From: Solirubrobacterales bacterium
Lineage (GTDB): Bacteria; Actinomycetota; Thermoleophilia; Solirubrobacterales; Solirubrobacteraceae
Assembly: GCA_025964065.1 (NCBI GenBank)
Contig: JAOPZO010000002.1
Span: 1-7,149 of the forward strand
DNA length: 7,149 bases
Direction: 5' to 3'
Every line of letters begins with the position of its first letter. Within the stretch, counting starts at the first letter, position 1. The position numbers and the translations under genes are program-made. This document shows positions 1-4,664 of the stretch, in pieces. The notes below the pieces were generated by a model that saw only the letters and a program-made list of their open reading frames with translations, was not told the origin of the DNA and searched no databases.

Positions 1-232
1 CGCGGCCGCCGCGGCCGTCGTCGTCGGCGAGGGACGGCTCGACGCCCAGTCGCTCCAGGGCAAGGTCCCCGGCGAGCTCGCCCGCCTGGCCGCCGCGGCC
101 GGGGTCCCGTGCCACGCGATCGTCGGCTCCGCCTCGCTCGAGGACCTCGGCGCGCTCGCGAGCGTCAGGGTCGCCTCGACGCTCACGGAGCTCGAGGCCG
201 CGGGCCACGCGCTCGGCCGCACCCTGCGCTGA
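1..232 (+). CDS. Glycerate kinase, C-terminal end (5' part outside window)
   Basis: The open frame enters from the left edge (first full codon at base 2) and stops with TGA at 230-232, giving the last 76 residues. It begins AAAAVVVGEGRLDAQSLQGK; the GEGRLD-Q-(S/T)-GK pattern is the conserved C-terminal block of the GarK/GlxK-type glycerate kinases (PF02595), which phosphorylate D-glycerate with ATP in the cytoplasm. After this block comes PGELARLAAAAGVP, the usual helix plus strand in which the enzyme tests the next Rossmann-like layer. The tail ends in LEAAGHALGRTLR, matching the usual final helix. The tail between these blocks is rather short compared with E. coli GlxK. Whether the product is 2- or 3-phosphoglycerate cannot be told from this fragment. 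The gpsA-like gene starts 50 bases downstream on the same strand, so the two could be co-transcribed, although a separate promoter-like box lies in the gap. Confidence 0.85.
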   Translation, partial: AAAAAVVVGEGRLDAQSLQGKVPGELARLAAAAGVPCHAIVGSASLEDLGALASVRVASTLTELEAAGHALGRTLR

Positions 233-244
233 GGCGCCGGGGGA

Positions 245-273
245 GGAACCGCGCGGACCCGCCGGGGTAGCCT
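245..273 (+). promoter_or_regulatory. Putative promoter of the gpsA-like gene (near-leaderless)
   Basis: A TAGCCT box at 268-273 fits the TANNNT -10 pattern of actinobacterial housekeeping promoters and lies 9 bases before the ATG at 283, so transcription would begin at or within a few bases of the start codon. Seventeen bases upstream, 245-250 reads GGAACC, which resembles the -35 element of ECF sigma factors. The GGAGG within 242-246 is too far (about 36 bases) from the ATG to act as its ribosome binding site. Motif reading only; no transcript evidence. Confidence 0.35.
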
Positions 274-282
274 CCCGCGCCG

Positions 283-1425
283 ATGCCCGACCGTCCCCGC
301 CCCACCGTGCCCGCTCCCCTCCGGGAGCTGCGCGTGCCGTTCGGCCGCCGCGCGGTCGTCGTGGGCGCGGGCTCGTTCGGCACCGCGGTCGCGGTCCTGC
401 TCGCCCGTGGTGGGCTGCGCACGACGCTGCAGGCGCGCACGCCCGAGCAGGCCGAGCGGCTTCAGGCCGACCGCGCGAACGTCCGCTACCTGCCGGGGGT
501 CGAGTTCCCGTCGCAGCTCCGGATCGGCCACGTCGGCGACGGGCTGGCCCGCGCCGAGTACGTCTTCCTCGGCGTGCCCTCCCGCGGCCTCGACGAGGTC
601 ATCGCGGGGCTCGAGGCCGCCGGGCTCGGACCGCGTGCGTCGCTCGTCTCGCTCGCGAAGGGCCTCGTCCCGCCGGACGGCATGGCGCCGACGATCATGA
701 TGCGCGCCTCGTTCGGGGAGCAGCGGGTCGCCTGCATCGGCGGCCCCGCGCACGCGCGGGAGATGGTGCACGAGGGCGCCGGGCTCGTCGCCGCCTCGGC
801 GAACGAGGAGCTCGCGAACGCCCTCGCGCAGGTGTTCATCCGCGCGGGCGTCGTCTGCGAGCAGTCCGACGACCCGGTCGGAGTGGAGCTCGCCGGGATC
901 GCGAAGAACGCGGCCGCGCTCGCCGCGGGCGCGACGGAACGGCAGGGCCTGAACGCCGCGGGGGCCGCGGCGGGCCACATCTTCGCCGAGGTGTGGCGCT
1001 ACGCCGAGGCCCGGGGCGCGCGCCCCGAGTCGATGATCGGCCTGGCCGGCACGGGCGACCTCGTCGCCACGACGCTCGCGCCGCAGTCGCGCAACCGCCG
1101 CGCGGGCGAGATGCTCGCCGACGGCGTCCCGGGCGCGGAGATCCCCGACCGGATCGGGCAGGCGGTGGAGTCCTTCGAGACGGTCCCGCTGCTCGCACGG
1201 GCGCTCGAGCGCGCCGGGGACGACGCGCCCGTGCTGAGCGGGCTGGCCCGGCTCATCGCCGGGGACCTCCCGCTGGACGACTGGGTCGCCCTCGTGCGCA
1301 CCACCGTCCCGCCGCCGGCGCGCTGGCGGCACGCGCCGCGGGCCGGGACCTGGGAGCGCATGGTGGCGCACGTGCGGGGCTGGTTCGCGCGCCGGCCGGC
1401 CGAGCTCGAGCGCCCCCCGGTCTGA
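283..1425 (+). CDS. gpsA: NAD(P)-dependent glycerol-3-phosphate dehydrogenase, GpsA family, with terminal extensions
   Basis: Cytoplasmic enzyme that interconverts dihydroxyacetone phosphate and sn-glycerol 3-phosphate, supplying the backbone of membrane glycerolipids. Visible motifs: the dinucleotide-binding loop GAGSFG (residues 28-33), VSLAKG with K126, GGPAHAREM (153-161, the family's GPSFA-E position), the catalytic-lysine segment AKN (K208), GLAGTGDLV, and the phosphate-binding SRNRR (269-273). The family is normally about 330 residues; this protein has 380, with some 20 extra residues before the Rossmann strand and a basic, tryptophan-containing tail after the usual last helix (LIAGDLPLDDWVALV). 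The segment after the catalytic lysine reads QGLNAAGAAAG where typical GpsA has GLGxGDNARAA, so this is a divergent member. ATG 283 is preferred because a TANNNT box ends 9 bases upstream; in-frame GTG codons at 307 and 334 are alternatives that would trim the extension. The gene converges on the minus-strand anti-sigma gene with only 4 bases between the stops. Confidence 0.92.
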   Translation: MPDRPRPTVPAPLRELRVPFGRRAVVVGAGSFGTAVAVLLARGGLRTTLQARTPEQAERLQADRANVRYLPGVEFPSQLRIGHVGDGLARAEYVFLGVPSRGLDEVIAGLEAAGLGPRASLVSLAKGLVPPDGMAPTIMMRASFGEQRVACIGGPAHAREMVHEGAGLVAASANEELANALAQVFIRAGVVCEQSDDPVGVELAGIAKNAAALAAGATERQGLNAAGAAAGHIFAEVWRYAEARGARPESMIGLAGTGDLVATTLAPQSRNRRAGEMLADGVPGAEIPDRIGQAVESFETVPLLARALERAGDDAPVLSGLARLIAGDLPLDDWVALVRTTVPPPARWRHAPRAGTWERMVAHVRGWFARRPAELERPPV

Positions 1426-1429
1426 CCCG

Positions 1430-1801
1430 TCAGCCCGCCAGCTCGAACCAGATCCGCGTATGCCCGTCCGACACGACCCCCCACCGCCGGGCCAGGTGCC
1501 CGATGAGGTTGAGCCCGTGACCCCCGTCGCGCGGCCCGGCCGACGACGGCTTGCGCAGGCCGCCGCCCTCGTCGCACACCTCGACCCGCAGGCCGCCGTC
1601 CGCGACCCAGAACGCGTCCACGTGGACGACGTCGCACGTGCCGAGCCCCGCGTGGAGGACGCTGTTCGTCACCGCCTCCGAGACGAGAAGCGCGGCGTTC
1701 GCGGCCAGCGTGCCGTGCAGGCCCATGACGTCGACGACCTCGTGGCGGGCGACGCGAGGCGCCGCGTCGGAGGCCGGGATGCGCAACGCGAGACTGCTCA
1801 T
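1430..1801 (-). CDS. RsbW/SpoIIAB-like anti-sigma factor serine kinase (HATPase_c_2)
   Basis: A 123-residue single-domain GHKL ATPase. Proteins of this type bind a sigma factor and hold it inactive, and phosphorylate a STAS-domain antagonist on serine to switch partners. The Bergerat ATP-binding motifs are all present: N box with E42 and N46 in LLVSEAVTNSVLHA, G1 box D77-EGGG81, and G2 box GGHGLNLIG (93-101), followed by LARRWGV, a phrase typical of the many actinobacterial RsbW-like kinases. It has no transmembrane segment or extra sensor domain. ATG at 1801 is chosen over an upstream in-frame GTG at 1837 because the homologous part begins after it and because GGGTAY promoter boxes lie between the two candidates. 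The STAS antagonist gene is divergent, 95 bases away. No sigma factor is encoded in the window, so the target is unknown. A role in a phosphatase-driven stress cascade is likely but inferred. Confidence 0.88.
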   Translation of the reverse strand: MSSLALRIPASDAAPRVARHEVVDVMGLHGTLAANAALLVSEAVTNSVLHAGLGTCDVVHVDAFWVADGGLRVEVCDEGGGLRKPSSAGPRDGGHGLNLIGHLARRWGVVSDGHTRIWFELAG

Positions 1802-1811
1802 GTTCTGGCGC

Positions 1812-1826
1812 GTACCCGCGATACCC
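1812..1826 (-). promoter_or_regulatory. Two GGGTAY boxes, possible SigB/SigF-type -10 elements
   Basis: Read on the minus strand, GGGTAT (1826-1821) and GGGTAC (1817-1812) stand 9 bases apart just upstream of the anti-sigma start at 1801. GGGTAT/GGGTAC is the established -10 element of SigB (Bacillus, Streptomyces) and SigF (mycobacteria) promoters. Use of either would start transcription about 4-13 bases before the ATG. A good GTTT-type -35 at 14-17 bases is not evident: the closest is GGTAAC at 1849-1844, 17 bases from the first box. Confidence 0.35.
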
Positions 1827-1839
1827 GCGGCAGGCACCT

Positions 1840-1852
1840 GTTGGTTACCAAC
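1840..1852. repeat. 13-base perfect inverted repeat in the divergent intergenic region
   Basis: GTTGGT-T-ACCAAC, two 6-base arms around one central base, lies near the middle of the 95-base region between the divergent kinase and STAS genes. It overlaps the possible -35 zone of the minus-strand promoter. The AT-rich centre stands out in this GC-rich DNA. A protein-binding operator is the simplest reading, but no regulator family is recognised. Confidence 0.5.
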
Positions 1853-1864
1853 CGAACGCCCGTG
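1851..1864 (-). repeat. 14-base motif shared with 4631-4644 (copy 1)
   Basis: On the minus strand this reads CACGGGCGTTCGGT, ending 49 bases before the anti-sigma ATG. The identical 14 bases occur on the plus strand at 4631-4644 before the ceramidase-like gene. The match stops exactly at both ends. Both copies point toward the gene they precede. Possible shared regulatory site; a chance match is not excluded. Confidence 0.4.
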
Positions 1865-1880
1865 GCTCCGCCCGCGGAGC
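1865..1880 (+). promoter_or_regulatory. Hairpin covering a GGAG Shine-Dalgarno-like site
   Basis: Bases 1865-1870 (GCTCCG) pair with 1875-1880 (CGGAGC) across the tetraloop CCCG, a 6-base-pair GC-rich stem. The 3' arm contains GGAG (1876-1879), 9 bases before an ATG at 1889 and 17 before the STAS start at 1897. Folding would hide this ribosome-binding sequence. Confidence 0.4.
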
Positions 1881-1888
1881 GACGACGA

Positions 1889-1900
1889 ATGCGGCGATGA
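1889..1900 (+). other. Possible three-codon leader ORF (Met-Arg-Arg-stop) coupled to the STAS gene
   Basis: ATG CGG CGA TGA begins 9 bases after a GGAG site, and its TGA (1898-1900) overlaps the STAS ATG (1897-1899) in the ATGA arrangement typical of translational coupling. The STAS start itself has no ribosome binding site at normal spacing, so re-initiation after this mini-ORF would explain its translation. Such a short ORF can arise by chance. Confidence 0.3.
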
Positions 1901-2262
1901 CCGGCGACGAGGTCGACAAGCCGTTCGAGGCGCGCGTCATCGCCCGTGAGGGCGTGGTCGTCGTGGTCCTCCGCGGCGAGGCGGACCTGCGCGCGGCGGA
2001 GGCGATCGACGCGGCCTTCGACGCCGCGGCGAAGCACCCGGGACCGCTCGTCGCGGACCTCACCGAGCTGCTCTTCCTCGACTCGAGCGGGCTCCGTGCG
2101 GTCATCCAGGCGCACTCGCGGATCGTCTCCCAGGGCCGCCGCTTCGGCCTCGCCGCCGATCCGGACGGCGCGGTCGGGAAGGTCCTCGCGCTGACCCAGC
2201 TCCACCGGCTCATGCCGGTCCACCCGGACCGCGAGACGGCCGCGCGGGCGTTGCGGGGCTGA
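1897..2262 (+). CDS. STAS-domain anti-sigma factor antagonist (RsbV/SpoIIAA-like)
   Basis: A 121-residue soluble protein made of one STAS domain. In partner switching, the unphosphorylated form captures the anti-sigma kinase and frees the sigma factor; phosphorylation of a serine in the DSSG loop reverses this. The sequence shows the strand VVVVLRGEADL (residues 20-31), whose G-E/D-D-L ending is typical of the first STAS strands. It is followed by VADLTELLFLDSSGLRAV with D62-S63-S64-G65, the phosphorylation loop at the start of the second helix. The domain fills the whole length, with no sensor or membrane part. The obvious partner is the RsbW-like kinase encoded divergently; usual spo/rsb operons place these genes in tandem. 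The gap to the next gene downstream is 77 bases. Start at 1897 gives the usual length; no better start is seen, and its ribosome binding site is poor. Confidence 0.9.
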   Translation: MTGDEVDKPFEARVIAREGVVVVVLRGEADLRAAEAIDAAFDAAAKHPGPLVADLTELLFLDSSGLRAVIQAHSRIVSQGRRFGLAADPDGAVGKVLALTQLHRLMPVHPDRETAARALRG

Positions 2263-2277
2263 TCCTCCGCAGTCCCT

Positions 2278-2290
2278 CCGCACCGTGCGG
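2278..2290. repeat. 13-base perfect inverted repeat between STAS and helicase genes
   Basis: CCGCAC-C-GTGCGG lies 16 bases after the STAS stop and about 34 before the helicase -10-like box. As RNA it gives only a 4-base-pair stem with a 5-base loop and no U tract, so a strong intrinsic terminator is unlikely. It could be an operator. Confidence 0.35.
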
Positions 2291-2323
2291 TCGTTCGTCA
2301 CGGGGCGCGGCGCGACGGGCCTC

Positions 2324-2329
2324 TACGGT
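2324..2329 (+). promoter_or_regulatory. Putative -10 box of the helicase gene
   Basis: TACGGT fits TANNNT and ends 10 bases before ATG 2340, the same geometry as the box before gpsA (9 bases). A transcript from it would start only a few bases before 2340. It would also exclude the in-frame GTG at 2328, which overlaps the box. GGTGG at 2327-2331 could alternatively serve as a weak ribosome binding site. No clear -35 element is seen. Confidence 0.35.
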
Positions 2330-2339
2330 GGACGACCCG

Positions 2340-4625
2340 ATGGCCGTCACCCCCACCCGAGACCCCTGGACCGACCTGCTGCAGACCGGCCGCGATCAGG
2401 ACCGGTTGGTCGGCGAGGCCTTCGAGGGCCCGCGCGCCGCGACGCTCCGCCCGGTCCCCGCCGACCTCCACCCCGCCGTCCGCGCCGCGCTCTCCAAGCA
2501 GGGCATCACCGAGCTCTACGGGCACCAGGCCGAGGCGCTCGAGGCGGCCTGGGCGGGGCCGACGATCGTCACGACGGGCACCGCGTCCGGGAAGTCGCTC
2601 TGCTTCCAGCTGCCGACGCTCGACGTCCTCTGCCGCGACGCCAAGGCCCGCGCGCTCTACCTCTACCCGACGAAGGCACTCGCGCAGGACCAGGCGCGCT
2701 CGCTCAACGCCTTCGGGCTCGCGAAGCAGGTCCGGCCGGCGATCTACGACGGGGACACGCGGAAGGAGGACCGGGCGCAGGTGCGGCGCCGGGCGAACCT
2801 CGTGCTCACGAACCCGGACATGCTGCACATGGGGATCCTGCCCCATCACCGCCAGTGGGCCGACCTGCTCTGCAACCTCGCGGTGGTGGTCGTCGACGAG
2901 GCGCACGTGTACCGCGGCGTCTTCGGCTCGCACGTCGCCAACGTCCTGCGGCGCCTGCGGCGGATCGCGAACGCGTACGGCACCGAGCCGCGCTTCGTGC
3001 TCGCGAGCGCCACGGTCGCCAACCCGGTCGAGCTCGCCGAGAAGCTGACGGGCCTCGCGCCCATCGCGCTCGTGGACGAGGACGGCTCCCCCGGCGCGTC
3101 GCGGAAGATCGCGATGTGGAACCCGCCCGTGGTCGACGAGGTGCTGCAGACCCGTCGCCCCGCGACCTCCGAGGCGGGCGAGCTGCTCGCCGACCTCGTG
3201 CGAGCGGGGGCGCGGACGATCTGCTTCATCCGCTCGCGCAAGGGTGCGGAGGTCGTCGCGCGCGCGGCGCAGGAGCACCTCCGCGGGACGGGCGACGCGG
3301 CGCTCGCCGACCGCGTCGCCGCGTACCGCGCGGGCTACACGACCCAGCAGCGCCACGAGCTCGAGCGGCAGCTCACCCAGGGCGAGCTGCTCGCGGTGGT
3401 CACGACGAGCGCGCTGGAGCTCGGCATCGACATCGGCGCGCTCGACGCGGCGGTCGTCGTGACGTTCCCCGGGACGGTCGCGTCGCTCAAGCAGATGTGG
3501 GGCCGCGCGGGTCGCCGGGGGCGCGGGCTCGCGGTGTACGTCGCGGGCGAGGACGCGCTCGACCAGTTCTTCTGCCGCCACCCGGACGAGTTCCTCGACC
3601 GCCCGGTGGAGTCGGCGATCCTCGACCACGAGAGCGAGGAGATCCACTTCCAGCACCTGCTCTGCGCGGCGCACGAGGGCCCGCTGGACCCCGTCACGGA
3701 CACGGAGGTCCTCGGGCCGCGGCTCGCGGCGCACTGCGCGCAGCTCGTCGGCCGGGGGGAGCTCGTGGAGCGCCGCGGCACCTTCACCCTGCGCAAGCCC
3801 GAGGACTACCCGGCCGCCCGCGTGTCGCTCCGCTCGGGCTCGATGGAGCTCGTGTCGATCGTCGAGGTCACGGGCGGCGAGGTGCTCGGCACGACGGAGG
3901 GCTCGCGTTCGCACTCCACGGTGCACGAGGGCGCGGTCTACCTCCACATGGGCCGTCAGTACGAGGTGCGAGAGCTCGACCTCGAGCGCTCCCGGGCGCT
4001 CGTCACCCCGTTCACGGGCGACTGGTACACGCAGCCCAAACGCGAGACGCTCACGCACATCGAGGAGCTCCTGGACCGCCGGGACACGCTCGGGGTGACG
4101 CTCTCCTACGGCGTCATCACGGTGACCGAGCAGGTTCTGGGCTACCAGCGCAAGCGGCTCTCGGACCACGAGGAGCTCGGGATGGAGGCGCTCGACCTGC
4201 CGCCGACGGCATTCACCACGCGCGGCCTCTGGTACGAGCTCGGGCCCGAGCTGCTGTGGGAGGACTTCCCCATGGACGTGCTGCTGGGCACGCTGCACGC
4301 CACGGAGCACGCGCAGATCGCGGTGCTGCCGCTCATCGCGATGTGCGACCGCTGGGACATCGGCGGGCTCTCGACGAACCTCCACCCGCAGACGGGCGGG
4401 GCGACGATCTTCATCCACGAGGGCCACCCGGGCGGCGTCGGCATCACCCGCACGGGCTTCGAGCAGTTCGAGCGCCTCGCCGCGGATGCCCACCGGCTCA
4501 TCTCGGAGTGCCGGTGCCGGGCGGGCTGCCCGTCCTGCGTGCAGTCCCCCAAGTGCGGCAACCTGAACGAGCCGCTGGCGAAGGACGGGGCGGCCGAGCT
4601 GCTCGCGCGGATGCTGGACCGGTAG
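2340..4625 (+). CDS. mrfA: MrfA/YprA-family DEAH-box helicase with C-terminal Zn-binding (DUF1998/MZB) domain
   Basis: A 761-residue superfamily 2 helicase, close to the roughly 750 residues of Bacillus MrfA. ATPase motifs in order: Q-like YGHQAEA, motif I GTASGKS (80-86), Ia YPTKALAQDQ (109-118), Ib LTNPDMLH, motif II DEAH (186-189), motif III SAT (223-225), the WNPP phrase typical of this family, motif IV CFIRSRKG (from 295), motif V ALELGIDIG (to 366) and motif VI QMWGRAGRRGR (385-395). The C-terminus carries C724, C726, C730, C733 and C739 in the CxC-x3-C-x2-C pattern ending SPKCGNLNEPL, the diagnostic zinc-binding end of MrfA. In Bacillus, MrfA is a 3'-5' DNA helicase that works with the exonuclease MrfB to remove mitomycin C adducts independently of UvrABC. 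A DNA-repair role here is inferred from the family; no MrfB-like nuclease is in the window. The start at ATG 2340 is preferred over GTG 2328 because of the overlapping promoter-like box. Confidence 0.92.
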   Translation: MAVTPTRDPWTDLLQTGRDQDRLVGEAFEGPRAATLRPVPADLHPAVRAALSKQGITELYGHQAEALEAAWAGPTIVTTGTASGKSLCFQLPTLDVLCRDAKARALYLYPTKALAQDQARSLNAFGLAKQVRPAIYDGDTRKEDRAQVRRRANLVLTNPDMLHMGILPHHRQWADLLCNLAVVVVDEAHVYRGVFGSHVANVLRRLRRIANAYGTEPRFVLASATVANPVELAEKLTGLAPIALVDEDGSPGASRKIAMWNPPVVDEVLQTRRPATSEAGELLADLVRAGARTICFIRSRKGAEVVARAAQEHLRGTGDAALADRVAAYRAGYTTQQRHELERQLTQGELLAVVTTSALELGIDIGALDAAVVVTFPGTVASLKQMWGRAGRRGRGLAVYVAGEDALDQFFCRHPDEFLDRPVESAILDHESEEIHFQHLLCAAHEGPLDPVTDTEVLGPRLAAHCAQLVGRGELVERRGTFTLRKPEDYPAARVSLRSGSMELVSIVEVTGGEVLGTTEGSRSHSTVHEGAVYLHMGRQYEVRELDLERSRALVTPFTGDWYTQPKRETLTHIEELLDRRDTLGVTLSYGVITVTEQVLGYQRKRLSDHEELGMEALDLPPTAFTTRGLWYELGPELLWEDFPMDVLLGTLHATEHAQIAVLPLIAMCDRWDIGGLSTNLHPQTGGATIFIHEGHPGGVGITRTGFEQFERLAADAHRLISECRCRAGCPSCVQSPKCGNLNEPLAKDGAAELLARMLDR

Positions 4626-4627
4626 CT

Positions 4628-4648
4628 GAACACGGGCGTTCGGTGTTC
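4628..4648. repeat. Inverted repeat GAACAC / GTGTTC upstream of the ceramidase-like gene
   Basis: Six-base arms at 4628-4633 and 4643-4648 flank a 9-base loop, just after the helicase stop and 16 bases before the next start. It overlaps the shared 14-base motif. A stem this short without a U tract is a poor terminator; an operator is equally possible. An overlapping GAAC-N6-GTTC lies at 4628-4641. Confidence 0.4.
4631..4644 (+). repeat. 14-base motif shared with 1851-1864 (copy 2)
   Basis: CACGGGCGTTCGGT, identical to the minus-strand copy upstream of the anti-sigma gene, here ending 20 bases before the GTG start of the ceramidase-like gene. Both copies are intergenic and both point toward the gene they precede. 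Confidence 0.4.
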
Positions 4649-4664
4649 TGGTTTCCTGTGCGGC

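Noticed and set aside
241..247. GGGAGGA as the ribosome binding site for gpsA
   Set aside because: It is about 36 bases before ATG 283, and no ATG, GTG or TTG lies at proper spacing after it.
1422..1433. CTGAC-CC-GTCAG dyad at the convergent stops as a two-way terminator
   Set aside because: The stem is too short and has no U tract; the symmetry mostly comes from two facing TGA stops.
1460..1900. Plus-strand open frame opposite the anti-sigma kinase
   Set aside because: The minus-strand reading has complete N, G1 and G2 ATPase boxes, whereas the plus-strand product has no recognisable motif.
4628..4641. GAAC-ACGGGC-GTTC as an SOS (LexA) box
   Set aside because: The Gram-positive LexA box is GAAC-N4-GTTC; the spacer here is 6 bases, and it stands downstream of the helicase rather than in front of it.
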